64,000 bases of DNA from Clostridium septicum (GCF_003606265.1 NZ_CP023671.1:2294001-2358000); one strand, 5' to 3'; positions 38,011-47,830 are shown, counted from the stretch's first letter. Made by a program: numbers and translations. The notes: a model not told the origin generated them from the sequence alone.

Positions 38011-38895
38011 ATGAGCACTATAAAAAAGACTGTTATAAAGGATTTCGAAGGAAGAAAAATAAGAGAATATTTAAAAGAGGAGCTAGGACTATCATCTAGA
38101 TTAATAAAAGGCGCAGCTATAGATAAAAGAATATTCGTAAATAATAAAGCTGTAAAAATGAATTATGTTTTAAAAGAAAATGAAGAAGTTCTTATTAATT
38201 TATGTAAAGAAGAAAGTCAAAATATTACACCAGAGCCAATGGATTTAGATATAGTATATGAAGATGAAGATATAATAGTAATAAATAAGAGACCTAATAT
38301 GGTAGTACACCCTACTAAAAGATATCAATCAGGAACTCTTGCAAATGGTTTACTATATTACTTTAAGGAGACTAATCAAAAGTGTATAGTTAGATTAGTT
38401 AGTAGACTTGATATGGATACTTCTGGATTGATAATAGTAGCAAAAAATCAATATGCTCATATGGAGTTATCAAAAGATATGAGTCAAAATAATATAGAAA
38501 AAAGATATTTATCTGTAGTACATGGTAATTTAGAAAATATGGAAGGAACTATTGATTTACCTATATATAGGCCAGAAGGAGAAGGGGTAATAGGGAGAGT
38601 AATAGATGAAAGGGGACAGAGAAGTATAACACATTATAAAGTGGTTAAAAGGTTAGCAGATAGAGATGTGGTAGAATGCTTATTAGAAACAGGAAGAACA
38701 CATCAAATAAGAGTACATTTAAAAGCTTTAGGACATCCTATATATGGCGATACATTATATGGATATGAGGAAGATTCTGAAATAATTGGAAGACAGGCTT
38801 TACATGCGTATGGTTTAGATTTTAAGTCTCCAAGGACTAAAAAAAGTTTATCATTAAGAGCAGAATTACCTGAAGATATAAAAAAACTTATATAA
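38011..38895 (+). CDS. RluA-family 23S rRNA pseudouridine synthase
   Basis: 294-aa enzyme with N-terminal S4 domain (REYLKEELGLSSRLIKGA) and RluA catalytic core with Asp in RLDMDTSGL, plus GRTHQIRVHLKALGHPIYGD. Most like RluD/YlyB-type synthases; target position not determinable. Two adjacent ATGs (38008, 38011); 38011 has the better spacing from GGAGG at 38001. Confidence 0.9.
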   Translation: MSTIKKTVIKDFEGRKIREYLKEELGLSSRLIKGAAIDKRIFVNNKAVKMNYVLKENEEVLINLCKEESQNITPEPMDLDIVYEDEDIIVINKRPNMVVHPTKRYQSGTLANGLLYYFKETNQKCIVRLVSRLDMDTSGLIIVAKNQYAHMELSKDMSQNNIEKRYLSVVHGNLENMEGTIDLPIYRPEGEGVIGRVIDERGQRSITHYKVVKRLADRDVVECLLETGRTHQIRVHLKALGHPIYGDTLYGYEEDSEIIGRQALHAYGLDFKSPRTKKSLSLRAELPEDIKKLI

Positions 38896-38901
38896 TTAAC
38901 T

Positions 38902-38950
38902 AAAGAAAGTAAAAGGATGAGACACATAGTTTCATCCTTTTACTTTCTTT
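38902..38950. terminator. Long bidirectional terminator
   Basis: 19-bp perfect stem 38902-38920 with 38932-38950. The right arm lies inside the last codons of the convergent carboxypeptidase gene. Confidence 0.85.
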
Positions 38951-40190
38951 GTCTCTTCTTTTTTATTATTTTTAATATAAAAAGTAGGAATAAAATTATA
39001 ATTAAAAATGTAAAACTAGCTATAAGTAGTTTAGGCTTGTCTTCTTTTAGTTTTTGTAAGTATTCACTAACTTTGACCTTAAAAGAATAATCTCTGTCAA
39101 TTCCGCTTGATAAATCAATTTTAGCAAAATCTTTATTATTAACTAGAATTGATGAATTAAATAATAAATCGCCTTTATTTATTGTTTTTTTACTAATATC
39201 TCTATTCTCATAAGTAACAGATACAATAGGCTTAGGATCAGACTTAGATTGAGTAAAATAAACATCAGTAGTTGCTAAGAGTGGAATAGTAATATTATCG
39301 TTAATTTTATATTCAGATAGCTTTTCACCCTTGGATACTATTTTCGTAGTTTGAAAATTATCAAATCCGTATTGAAATAATTCACCTACATTTCTAAATT
39401 GAGTATCTTTATCAGTTGCATTTAAAAACGAAGCAATTAATACTTGATCCCCTTTTTTAGCAACAGAAGTATAGGTATGATTTGCCTCAGGTGTATATCC
39501 TGTTTTACCAGAAACAGCATATTCATAATAATAAGGTGAATTTGGATTTATACAATGATTTTTGTTATTTGCCCATTTTTCACTACCATCAAAATTAGGA
39601 TTATTTTTAAAAATATAGTATGGAGTTCTTGAAATTTCTAGAAAATCCTTATTATTATATGCTGTTTTCATAATTAATGATAAATCATAAGCAGTAGTTA
39701 CATGACCTTCCTCATGTAATCCACTAGGATTCTTAAAAACCGTATTGTTAGCACCAAGTTCTTTAGCTTTTTTAGTCATTAATTTTCCGAAAGCTTCATT
39801 TGATCCAGATATATGCTCAGCTAAAGCTTCGGCAGCATCATTACCAGATTCTAAAAGCAATCCAAGCAAGAGTTCTTTAACTGTATAAACTTCTCCTTTA
39901 GCTACACCTATAATAGTTCCATCAACTTCAGGGGGGTTACTTCCTATAGTAACTTTATCATCTAATTTACAATTTTCTAAGGTTATTAAGGCTGTCATTA
40001 CTTTAGTAGTTGAAGCAGGCTCATATTTAGTATTAGGATTTTTAGAGTATATAATTTCACCTGTAGTTCCATCCATTAAAACAACTCCTTCAGCTTCAAG
40101 AGTAGGAACTGCTTCAGCACTAGTAGTATAAACATTAAAATTTATAAAAAATATTAATGTTAGTAAAGAGGTTACAATAAATTTTTTCAT
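38940..40190 (-). CDS. D-alanyl-D-alanine carboxypeptidase (PBP5/DacF type)
   Basis: 416-aa low-molecular-mass PBP that trims the terminal D-Ala from stem peptides outside the membrane. Signal peptide, active site ASTTKVM (SxxK), ESGNDAAEAL (SxN) and SGKTGYTPEA (KTG); then the beta-rich domain and a C-terminal membrane helix with KKKRQRK tail. ATG 40190 is chosen because GGGAG lies 7 bp upstream; the longer form from 40211 lacks a ribosome site. Confidence 0.93.
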   Translation of the reverse strand: MKKFIVTSLLTLIFFINFNVYTTSAEAVPTLEAEGVVLMDGTTGEIIYSKNPNTKYEPASTTKVMTALITLENCKLDDKVTIGSNPPEVDGTIIGVAKGEVYTVKELLLGLLLESGNDAAEALAEHISGSNEAFGKLMTKKAKELGANNTVFKNPSGLHEEGHVTTAYDLSLIMKTAYNNKDFLEISRTPYYIFKNNPNFDGSEKWANNKNHCINPNSPYYYEYAVSGKTGYTPEANHTYTSVAKKGDQVLIASFLNATDKDTQFRNVGELFQYGFDNFQTTKIVSKGEKLSEYKINDNITIPLLATTDVYFTQSKSDPKPIVSVTYENRDISKKTINKGDLLFNSSILVNNKDFAKIDLSSGIDRDYSFKVKVSEYLQKLKEDKPKLLIASFTFLIIILFLLFILKIIKKKRQRK

Positions 40191-40347
40191 AATCAATCTC
40201 CCAATATGCAAAAAAAATTATTAATATTTTTATTTTAGCAAAAATACCAAGAATATTCCACTTTAACATATTAATTAATTCATGTATTGAATTAATTTAT
40301 ATAAATAATGTTAATAATTATAAAAAATATATAAGGTGAGGAATGCA

Positions 40348-41055
40348 ATGAAAAAAATTAATATTAAATATTTAAAGTCATTTAATTTATATAATTATAA
40401 AAAATTTATAGGGATTTTAATTTTATTAATTATATCAATTACATTTATTTTTCTAAAATATGATGATAATAAAAATAAAGTATTTAAAGATGAGTATATG
40501 AAAGAAATATTTGTAGAGGAAAACATTGATGAATTGGAGAAAGAAGATATACCTAGTAATTCAGAAGTAGTTTCTAATAATATTAAAGAAAATAATTCAA
40601 CAGATGTAGTAGTGGAGATTAAAGGGGAAGTGAAGAAACCCGATGTTTATACATTAAAAGATGGTAGTATTATAAAAGATTTAATAGATATTGCAGGTGG
40701 AATAACAGAAAACGGAGATATTTCTATGATAAATAGGGCAGATATTCTCAAAAATCACCAATTAATAATAGTCCCTAATATAAATGATAAAAAAGAACAG
40801 GGGGACGGAGTTAAGGTAATAGGAGCTGAATTGCAGAGTAATTTAAATAGTAGTAATACACATAGCAAAGTAAACATAAATACAGCTGATATAAATGAGC
40901 TTAAAACTATAAAGGGAATTGGAGATTCGAAAGCAGAAAATATTATAAAATATAGAGAAGTAAATGGTGCTTTTAAAAGTATAGATGAAATTAAACAAGT
41001 AACTGGAATAGGGGATAAGATTTTTGAAAATATGAAAGATCAAATAACTATTTAG
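40348..41055 (+). CDS. comEA: ComEA-type DNA-binding protein
   Basis: 235 aa: N-terminal membrane anchor (about residues 16-35), an SLBB domain (VEIKGEVKKPDVYTLKDGSIIKDLIDIAGGI) and a C-terminal pair of helix-hairpin-helix motifs (VNINTADINELKTIKGIG...). In competent bacteria ComEA binds incoming DNA at the cell surface. ATG 40348 follows AAGGTGAGG by 6 bp. No comEB/comEC is adjacent, so competence is not implied. Confidence 0.9.
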   Translation: MKKINIKYLKSFNLYNYKKFIGILILLIISITFIFLKYDDNKNKVFKDEYMKEIFVEENIDELEKEDIPSNSEVVSNNIKENNSTDVVVEIKGEVKKPDVYTLKDGSIIKDLIDIAGGITENGDISMINRADILKNHQLIIVPNINDKKEQGDGVKVIGAELQSNLNSSNTHSKVNINTADINELKTIKGIGDSKAENIIKYREVNGAFKSIDEIKQVTGIGDKIFENMKDQITI

Positions 41056-41179
41056 ATACCTTGATTATGAGTTTTATGTGACAATTATATGTCAAAGTCT
41101 TTTAATATACTGGGTTAGATGTTATAATTAAATAAATTTAGGATAGAATAACATAAGAATAAATCCTATGGAGGTAAAA

Positions 41180-41839
41180 ATGTCAACAAAAATAATTAGT
41201 TGTTTATTAAGTGGAATCTTAGTAATGTCTTTAGTTTCATGTAGTAGTGAACCAGAAAAAAAAGTTAAAGAGTCAAAACCAAAAGCTGCAGTAGAAGAAA
41301 AACAATTAGAAGGTAAATGGGCAAAGAACTACTCAAAGGATGAGGTAACAAAATTAAATAATGAAATACTTACAAGAATTGAAGAAAAAACTGAGCTTTT
41401 TGAATTAGAATATGAGAAAAAAGAAGAAGTTAAAGAAGAAAATGGAGAGACTGTAAATTCAAATTATATATATGTAGATAATTTGAATCCAGAACCTAAC
41501 AGATTAGAAAGCATGTATTATGGTTTTAAAGTATATGGTTCTGATATGTCAAAAGGGCAACTTATATTAAAAATAGGATTTAATTTAGATAAGAAAATAA
41601 TAAAAGAAGAGGGAGAATTTGATTTTGGATCAACATCAATAGCTGAGTATTCACAGGATATGACAGGTGTTGAAGATCGAGATTATAGTGATTTAAATCA
41701 AAAAATCTATGATATAATAAAGGGCGAAAAAGCAGAAGGTACCATAGAAAATAACTTGGATGGTTTATTAGAAACAATATCTATAAAAGATAATATTTTA
41801 TTGTATAAGTTAGAGTCAAAGAAATACAATTTTAAATAG
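41180..41839 (+). CDS. Hypothetical lipoprotein
   Basis: 219 aa, not recognised. Signal peptide with lipobox SLVSCSS, then a charged, Lys/Glu-rich globular region. ATG 41180 is used since GGAGGT at 41169-41174 directly precedes it; the ATG at 41168 overlaps this site. No conserved domain or catalytic motif is visible. It stands between comEA and the RDD gene. Confidence 0.6.
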   Translation: MSTKIISCLLSGILVMSLVSCSSEPEKKVKESKPKAAVEEKQLEGKWAKNYSKDEVTKLNNEILTRIEEKTELFELEYEKKEEVKEENGETVNSNYIYVDNLNPEPNRLESMYYGFKVYGSDMSKGQLILKIGFNLDKKIIKEEGEFDFGSTSIAEYSQDMTGVEDRDYSDLNQKIYDIIKGEKAEGTIENNLDGLLETISIKDNILLYKLESKKYNFK

Positions 41840-41906
41840 AAAGTTAAATTATTTTTTATATATTCAATTGTCTTAAATGAAAATAGGGAAATGGGAGGAA
41901 AAAAGT

Positions 41907-42257
41907 TTGTTAGATAAAGAAAATTCAAATATTAACGAAGAAATAATAAATGTTGAAAATAATGAAGAGATAACAGTAGAAGAAATATTGGTAGAAAACA
42001 TTGTTAAAAAAGAATCTAAAAATATGACAATAATTAAGAAGCTATTAGTTGGTGTAATAGATCAAATAATAATTTTTGCTGCATCATTATTAACATTAAT
42101 AGTTTTTGATTTCTTATTAAAATTGATTGGATTATTTGTAGCAGAAAGAGAGCCCGTATTTTTAATTATTTATGCTTTACTTAATGTTATATATATTCCA
42201 ATTTGTGAAGGAACAAGATTAAGAAAGACAATAGGAAAGAAAATATTATTTAAGTAA
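41907..42257 (+). CDS. Short RDD-family membrane protein
   Basis: 116 aa: acidic N-terminus (~35 residues), then the RDD arrangement in reduced form with an Asp in the first helix (VGVIDQIIIFAASLL), a second helix (FLIIYALLNVIYIP) and the C-terminal GTRLRKTIGKKILFK. TTG 41907 lies 9 bp after GGGAGG; an upstream in-frame ATG (41877) has no ribosome site. It is 23 bp upstream of rlmD. Function unknown; RDD proteins are sometimes ion antiporters. Confidence 0.6.
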   Translation: MLDKENSNINEEIINVENNEEITVEEILVENIVKKESKNMTIIKKLLVGVIDQIIIFAASLLTLIVFDFLLKLIGLFVAEREPVFLIIYALLNVIYIPICEGTRLRKTIGKKILFK

Positions 42258-42280
42258 ATCATAAGAAGTAGGAGAAAAAC

Positions 42281-43636
42281 ATGAGAAGAGGTAGTGCACT
42301 ACAAGTTAAAATAGAAAAGACAGAGTTTCCATCAGTAGGTATAGGTACAGTTGGAGACAAAAAAATATTTGTAAAAGGAGCATTTCCAGGGCAAATAGTT
42401 ACAGGAAAAGTAAAAAAAAGAAGGCAAGAATATGCAGAGTTAAAGCTTTTATCAGTTGATGAAAAAGCTGATTATGAAATAGAAGCGCCATGTAAATACT
42501 TTGGAATTTGTGGTGGATGTAGCTCACAAAATCTTACTTATGAAAAACAATTAGAACTTTTAAATGGTGAAGTAAAGAATCTTTTCGAAAAAGGAAATGC
42601 TCCTATGGGAGAGTATTTAGGTGTTGTTGGAAGTAAGAATCAATGGGAGTATAGAAATAAAATGGAATTCACCTTTGGAGACTTTGAAAAAGGTGGAGAA
42701 CTTACACTTGGAATGCACATGAAAGGAAAATCATTTGGTATTATTACAGTTGATAATTGTATGATAGTAGATGAAGACTTTAGAACTGTTATAAAAGCAA
42801 CTGTTGATTACTTTAAAGATAAGGAATTACCTTATTATAGAGTAATGAGAAGAGAAGGTTACTTAAGGCATTTAGTAATAAGAAAAGCTATTAATACAGG
42901 AGAATTAATGGTTAATTTAGTAACTACAACTCAAATTGACTTTGATTTAACTGAGTACGTAGAAGTATTAAAAAGTAGAATTTATAAAGGGCAATTAGTT
43001 TCTGTATTACACACAGAAAATGATTCTTTCTCAGATGCAGTTGTGCCAGAAAAAGTGAATTTATTATATGGAAAAGATTATATAGTAGAAAATTTATTAG
43101 GATTAAAATTTAAAATATCACCATTTTCATTCTTCCAAACTAATACACAAGGGGCAGAAAGTCTTTATAGTATAGTAAGAGATTTTATGGGAGAATCTTC
43201 TGATAAGGTAGTATTTGACTTATATTGTGGAACAGGAACTATAGGACAAATAGCAGCAGCAAATGCTAAAAAGGTTATAGGTATAGAACTTATAGAAGAA
43301 GCTGTTGAAGCAGCAAAGGAAAATGCTAAATTAAATGGATTAAACAATTGTGAGTTTTTAGCTGGTGATGTAGGAGAGATAATAAAAACTATAAAAGTGA
43401 AACCAGATATAATTATATTAGATCCTCCAAGAAGTGGGGTTCATCCTAAGGCTTTAGAATATGTAATAAAATTTAATGCAAAAGAGATAATTTATGTTTC
43501 ATGTAATCCTAAAACATTAGTTGAAAATTTAGAAACATTAGTTGCCTCAGGTTATGAGGTAATAAAGAGTACTGTTAAGGATATGTTCCCTAACACACCA
43601 CATGCGGAGACTGTTGTTAAACTTATAAAGAAGTAG
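42281..43636 (+). CDS. rlmD: 23S rRNA (uracil-C5)-methyltransferase, RlmD/TrmA family
   Basis: 451-aa SAM-dependent methyltransferase: TRAM domain, 4Fe-4S cysteines ([12 protein letters not shown]), SAM site [11 protein letters not shown], and the nucleophile region DPPRSGVHP...YVSCNPKTL. Could be RlmCD acting at U747/U1939. AGGAG site. Followed by a terminator. Confidence 0.93.
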   Translation: MRRGSALQVKIEKTEFPSVGIGTVGDKKIFVKGAFPGQIVTGKVKKRRQEYAELKLLSVDEKADYEIEAPCKYFGICGGCSSQNLTYEKQLELLNGEVKNLFEKGNAPMGEYLGVVGSKNQWEYRNKMEFTFGDFEKGGELTLGMHMKGKSFGIITVDNCMIVDEDFRTVIKATVDYFKDKELPYYRVMRREGYLRHLVIRKAINTGELMVNLVTTTQIDFDLTEYVEVLKSRIYKGQLVSVLHTENDSFSDAVVPEKVNLLYGKDYIVENLLGLKFKISPFSFFQTNTQGAESLYSIVRDFMGESSDKVVFDLYCGTGTIGQIAAANAKKVIGIELIEEAVEAAKENAKLNGLNNCEFLAGDVGEIIKTIKVKPDIIILDPPRSGVHPKALEYVIKFNAKEIIYVSCNPKTLVENLETLVASGYEVIKSTVKDMFPNTPHAETVVKLIKK

Positions 43637-43684
43637 ATAATATTTTAATAAGTATATAAAAAATTAAACTTAAAATAGGATTTG

Positions 43685-43723
43685 AAAAGAGTTGGGCAAA
43701 ATAATTGTTTAACTCTTTTTATT
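43685..43723 (+). terminator. Terminator after rlmD
   Basis: AAAAGAGTT (43685-43693) pairs with AACTCTTTT (43711-43719), T-rich tail. Confidence 0.75.
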
Positions 43724-43728
43724 TTTAG

Positions 43729-43773
43729 ATTTTAGTAGATTGTATTTTAATTATTACAATAAAATGGTAATAT
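43729..43773. promoter_or_regulatory. 45-bp element shared with the pucR upstream region (copy A)
   Basis: 41 of 45 bases match 55628-55672, with the last 25 (43749-43773) identical. Within it ATTAC (43753-43757) and GTAAT (43767-43771) form an inverted repeat with 9-bp spacing. Starts 263 bp before rpiR. Probable common operator or promoter. Confidence 0.5.
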
Positions 43774-43991
43774 TAAGTTAAAAAATAAAAAATATTCTGA
43801 ATTTATAAAGCGAGGCATAAGTAGATATTTAAGAACAAATATTTTATATATAAAATTCTATTGCTCAAAAAATAAGAAAACATAATATAATAAAAATAAG
43901 AATGATTAATTTATATTAAAAATTAACAAAAACTTACATTTAGATAACTATAAGTTTTTAGTAAATAATGAAAGGAGAAAAAGGTATTATT

Positions 43992-44807
43992 ATGAAATAT
44001 ATATCTATTATAGAATCTTGTTATCCTTCACTAAGCAAATCAGAAAAAAAAGTTGCAGATTATATTTTAGCTGAAAAAGGAAATATAATATATGAAACTT
44101 TGTTAGAGATTTCTAAAAAAATAAATGTTGGTGAAGCTACTATACTTAGGTTTGTAAAAAAAATAGGATTTAATGGATTTCAAGATTTAAAGCTCCAAAT
44201 AGCCAAAGATGATAAACCTGAGAATAAAAGTTATCATGAAAATTATATGGATTCCATTGCTAACAATATGACTAGCACTATATTAAATACAAAAAAAGTA
44301 CTAGATATCCAGCAATTAAATTTATCCATTAAATTAATTGAAGAAAGTGATAGGTTATTTTTTTATGGAGTTGGAGCGTCTGGATTAGCTGCTTATGAAG
44401 CTCAAAGTAGATTTGTTAGAATGGGGAAAATAGGAACTTCAATAACGGATAGTCATTTTCAGTTGATGTATTCTTCTTTATGTAATGGAAATGATGTCAT
44501 AATAGCATTAAGTTTATCAGGATATACTAAAGATATGATAGACTCCTTAACTGTGGCGAAAAAGCAAAATGCTAAAATAATAGCTATAACTAATTATGCA
44601 TTATCACCTATTGCACAAATAGCTGATTGTTTATTGTTAACTGCAGGAAAAGAAAATTTACTAGATGGTGGATCTTTAATAAGTAAAATATCTCAGCTTT
44701 ATGTAATAGATTTGTTATGTACAGGCTATGCATTATTAAATAAAGATGATGTATTAGATATAAAAGAAAAAACAGCAGAACTATTAATAGGTAAATTAGC
44801 AACATAA
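43992..44807 (+). CDS. RpiR/MurR-family regulator (HTH + SIS), probable NanR
   Basis: 271-aa transcription factor: HTH_6 domain (about 1-75; EISKKINVGEATILRFVKKIGFNGFQDLKLQ) and a sugar-phosphate-binding SIS domain (FYGVGASGLAAYEAQSRFVRMG, ALSLSGYTKDMID). RpiR members often sense ManNAc-6-P or GlcNAc-6-P and repress sialic acid genes, which fits the operon downstream. ATG 43992 is preferred from alignment to the usual family N-terminus (MKYISIIESCYPSLSKSEKK); ATG 43968 is a possible alternative. Confidence 0.85.
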   Translation: MKYISIIESCYPSLSKSEKKVADYILAEKGNIIYETLLEISKKINVGEATILRFVKKIGFNGFQDLKLQIAKDDKPENKSYHENYMDSIANNMTSTILNTKKVLDIQQLNLSIKLIEESDRLFFYGVGASGLAAYEAQSRFVRMGKIGTSITDSHFQLMYSSLCNGNDVIIALSLSGYTKDMIDSLTVAKKQNAKIIAITNYALSPIAQIADCLLLTAGKENLLDGGSLISKISQLYVIDLLCTGYALLNKDDVLDIKEKTAELLIGKLAT

Positions 44808-44857
44808 CAAAAAGCATGTTTTAAATTCTATAGAATTTAAAACATGCTTTTTGTTAT
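44804..44857. terminator. 54-bp perfect palindrome after rpiR
   Basis: 27-bp arms with no spacer, centred at 44830/44831; the left arm includes the rpiR stop codon. T5 near the outer end of the right arm followed by T-rich sequence gives terminator character. Confidence 0.8.
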
Positions 44858-45019
44858 TTTATATATAGATTATATGTATACAATAAATGTAAATAAAAGT
44901 ATTAAATTTACACAAATAAAATAATTTATAAAATATATCTAAATATTAAGAAAATTTTAACGATTTATTAAAAAAATAATAACTAAATAATAAAATACAT
45001 AAATTACATAATTTACAAA

Positions 45020-45033
45020 GAAAAACGTTTACA
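45020..45033. promoter_or_regulatory. cre-like CcpA site over the -35 box
   Basis: GAAAAACGTTTACA matches the cre consensus TGWAANCGNTNWCA at all but the first two positions. It overlaps the -35 hexamer, so CcpA binding would block RNA polymerase, as expected for a carbohydrate-catabolic operon. Confidence 0.55.
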
Positions 45034-45056
45034 GTAATTATCCTTAATGTTATAAT
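45028..45056 (+). promoter_or_regulatory. SigA promoter of the transporter/nan operon
   Basis: TTTACA (45028-45033), 17-bp spacer, TATAAT (45051-45056). Confidence 0.75.
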
Positions 45057-45073
45057 CAAGACATTAAATGAAG

Positions 45074-45110
45074 TTTAACTCCAAAAAACAAAAGATTAAA
45101 TGGAGTAAAA
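45074..45110. promoter_or_regulatory. Inverted repeat downstream of the nan-operon promoter
   Basis: TTTAACTCCA (45074-45083) and TGGAGTAAAA (45101-45110), nine of ten pairs, 17-bp spacing; candidate RpiR operator. Confidence 0.4.
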
Positions 45111-45153
45111 ATTTAATTTATGATTTTTATTAGAGTAAAATGGAGGGAGTATT

Positions 45154-46791
45154 ATGATTAAAAAGGTTGTTAGCTGTGTTCTTGTTGCTGCTATGGCTTT
45201 ATCGTTAGTTGCTTGTGGTGGTAATAAAGGTAGTGGATCATCTAGCTCAGGCGAATCAAAAATAATGTATTCAAATGGAGGACCGGTAGAGTTTTTTGAA
45301 ACTCCTTGGTTAAATCCAGGAGTATCCACATATTCAAAGGTATTATATGATCACTTAATTGTAGCTGATGCTGATTTAAAGCCAAGTAAGGGACAACTTG
45401 CTAAAGAGTACAAGCTAAGTGATGATGGAAAAGAATTAGTATTTGATCTAAGAGATGATATCTATTGGCATGATGGGGAAAAAATAACTCCTCAAGATAT
45501 AAAATGGAGTATTGAATATTCTATGAAAACTGCAGTTACTAATCCTGTATTTTTAAGTACATTCAAAGCCATAAAGGGTACAGAAGATTACTTAGCTGGA
45601 AATACAAAAGAAGTTTCTGGAATAGTAATTGATGGAAATAAGATAACACTTACTTTTGATAAGGTTGCACCAGATGCATTATTGACATTTACACAATTCG
45701 CACCATTACCTGAAAAATACTTTGAAGGTGTAGATCCATTAAAGTTCCAACAAGCAGAATATTTCCAAAAGCCAATTGGCTCAGGTCCATTTAAAATAAA
45801 AGAAGTTAAAATGAATGATTATACAACATTAGAACCATTTGAAAAATATTATAATGGTGTTGCAGATTACACAATCCATCTAACACCAAGTCCTGGAGAT
45901 AGTGATGCTAATTTGGTTAATAATGCTAAATCAGGATTATTAGATTATGGATATACAAAGAATGTTGCTGATGTAAAAGCGTTAAAAGAAACAGATAGTG
46001 TGAAATTAAGTAAAGTAGATGTAAGGTATACACGTTTATTTTATGTAAATAAATTTAACAAACCTAATGGATCAAAATCACCATTAGCAGATCCAAAGGT
46101 TCGTCAAGCAATTAGATACGCAATTGATATGAAAACTATTGGGGAAAATTTATTTGATGGAACTATAATTCCAGCAAATAGCTTAACTCCAAATGGAGCA
46201 GATAAGGTAGATGGTTTAAATAATTATGATTTTAATCCAGAAAAAGCAAAAGAATTATTAAAAGAAGCTAATTGGGATGAAAACTATACATTAGAAGTGG
46301 TTTATTACTATACAGATCAATTAACAGTAGATCTTATGACATCAATTCAATCTTACTTAAAAGAAGTAGGTATTAAGATGAACTTTAAATTAGTAGAAGG
46401 AGATTTAGCTACTATTCTTTGGAAGGCACCTGAGGATCAAACAAACGGACCAAGTGCAGTAGATTGGGATTTAGCTTATGCAGCTAATGCAGCACTTTCA
46501 ATGCACGAATACTATGATAGGTACAGAACAGGATCACCATCAAACTCACATACACCAGCAGATGAAACTCTAAATAAATTAATAGATGCAACAAATGTAG
46601 TAGATACTGAGGCTCAAAAGAAAGCATATTTTGAATTACAAAAATATGAGAATGAAAACTTATTCTCAATTCCATTATACTATCAACCAATATTCTTAAT
46701 TGAAAGTAATAAAATTGAAACAGGTATAGAGAAACAAGGTAATCCTCAATTCAACTATGATTGGAATATCCAAAATTGGAAGATAAAATAA
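45154..46791 (+). CDS. Opp/Dpp-family ABC substrate-binding lipoprotein
   Basis: 545-aa SBP_bac_5 protein anchored by lipobox SLVACGG. Family motifs LRDDIYWHDGEKITPQDIKWSIEY and IGSGPFKI are present. The family normally binds oligopeptides or nickel, but the H. ducreyi SatABCD sialic acid importer is of the same class, and this gene heads an operon with nanA, nanE and nanK. I infer sialic acid or a small sialoside as ligand. Confidence 0.88.
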   Translation: MIKKVVSCVLVAAMALSLVACGGNKGSGSSSSGESKIMYSNGGPVEFFETPWLNPGVSTYSKVLYDHLIVADADLKPSKGQLAKEYKLSDDGKELVFDLRDDIYWHDGEKITPQDIKWSIEYSMKTAVTNPVFLSTFKAIKGTEDYLAGNTKEVSGIVIDGNKITLTFDKVAPDALLTFTQFAPLPEKYFEGVDPLKFQQAEYFQKPIGSGPFKIKEVKMNDYTTLEPFEKYYNGVADYTIHLTPSPGDSDANLVNNAKSGLLDYGYTKNVADVKALKETDSVKLSKVDVRYTRLFYVNKFNKPNGSKSPLADPKVRQAIRYAIDMKTIGENLFDGTIIPANSLTPNGADKVDGLNNYDFNPEKAKELLKEANWDENYTLEVVYYYTDQLTVDLMTSIQSYLKEVGIKMNFKLVEGDLATILWKAPEDQTNGPSAVDWDLAYAANAALSMHEYYDRYRTGSPSNSHTPADETLNKLIDATNVVDTEAQKKAYFELQKYENENLFSIPLYYQPIFLIESNKIETGIEKQGNPQFNYDWNIQNWKIK

Positions 46792-46811
46792 TGTAGTTTA
46801 AATAATGATGT

Positions 46812-46838
46812 TAAGGGATTGCGTAAAGCAATCCCTTA
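46812..46838 (+). other. Intra-operon hairpin between binding-protein and permease genes
   Basis: TAAGGGATTGC pairs with GCAATCCCTTA across GTAAA, no T tract. Placement after the binding-protein gene suggests an mRNA-stabilising or attenuating stem that raises its expression over the permeases. Confidence 0.6.
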
Positions 46839-46861
46839 TCTTCAAATCAAGGAGGGACATT

Positions 46862-47821
46862 ATGGTAAAGTTCATAATTAAAAAATTATTAGGATTAATT
46901 CCTATGCTTTTGCTTATAACATTTATAATTTATTTAGGACTTGAATTAACTCCAGGAGATGCGGTATCTCACATGATTAGCCCAGAATTATTGGCCAATG
47001 CAGATCCAAATAAGTTAGATGAAATACGTGCAGCATATGGTTTAAATGACCCATTTATTTTACGTTATTTTAGATGGCTTGGTGAAATTTTAAGAGGAAA
47101 TTTTGGATATAGTGTATCTAGTGGGGTTGCTATAAAAGACATACTTAAAGATTTATTACCAGCTACTTTAGAGTTAGCTATAGCGGCATTACTTATATCA
47201 ACAATACTTGGAAGTCTTTTAGGATTATTTAGTGCTATTCGTCGTGGTACTTTAACAGAAAACTTACTAACTGTAGCAGGTATGATAGGTGTATCAATAC
47301 CACAATTCTTCTTTGGAATGGTATGTATATTAATTTTTTCATTAAATTTAGGTTGGTTACCAGTAGGTGGACGTATGATGCCAGGGAAAACAGCATTTAT
47401 AGATCGTTATGAATATTTAATATTACCAGCTCTTGTATTAGGAATATCTCTTACAGCAGGGGTAATGAGATATGCACGTTCAAGTATGTTAGATACTATG
47501 AATAAGGAGTATATTCGCACAGCAAGAAGTAAAGGGTTACCTGAATGGAAAGTAAATTTAATTCATGGATTTAGAGTTGCTTTAACACCTGTTATTGTAT
47601 TAATAGGTTTTAGACTTCCAACTTTAATAGGTGGAGCAGTAATTATAGAAACAGTATTTAGATGGCCAGGAATTGGAAGTGCTTTTGCTACTGCAGTACG
47701 TGCTCAAAACTATCCATTAGTTATGATTATAGCATTACTTACAGTTACGGCAGTATTAGTTTCAAGCTTTTTAGTTGACGTATTAACAGCTTTACTTGAC
47801 CCACGTGTTAAGTTAGATTAG
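46862..47821 (+). CDS. ABC transporter permease (OppB/DppB type)
   Basis: 319-aa membrane protein, six helices, with the EAA loop (EYIRTARSKGLPEWKV). Start ATG 46862 follows AAGGAGGG; the longer form from 46805 would run through the intergenic hairpin. Partner of the next gene; 9 bp apart. Confidence 0.9.
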   Translation: MVKFIIKKLLGLIPMLLLITFIIYLGLELTPGDAVSHMISPELLANADPNKLDEIRAAYGLNDPFILRYFRWLGEILRGNFGYSVSSGVAIKDILKDLLPATLELAIAALLISTILGSLLGLFSAIRRGTLTENLLTVAGMIGVSIPQFFFGMVCILIFSLNLGWLPVGGRMMPGKTAFIDRYEYLILPALVLGISLTAGVMRYARSSMLDTMNKEYIRTARSKGLPEWKVNLIHGFRVALTPVIVLIGFRLPTLIGGAVIIETVFRWPGIGSAFATAVRAQNYPLVMIIALLTVTAVLVSSFLVDVLTALLDPRVKLD

Positions 47822-47830
47822 GAGGATAAT

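Larger units (their letters stand above)
43637..43991. other. 355-bp regulatory gap before rpiR
   Basis: Contains the rlmD terminator, the 45-bp element shared with pucR, then ~200 bp of AT-rich sequence without a gene. Confidence 0.6.
44858..45153. other. Control region of the transporter/nan operon
   Basis: AT-rich region holding the cre-like site, SigA promoter and an inverted repeat in the 5' UTR (listed separately). No gene seen. Confidence 0.6.

Noticed and set aside
40348..41055. Evidence for a competence system
   Set aside because: Only comEA is present; no comEC or pilus genes nearby.
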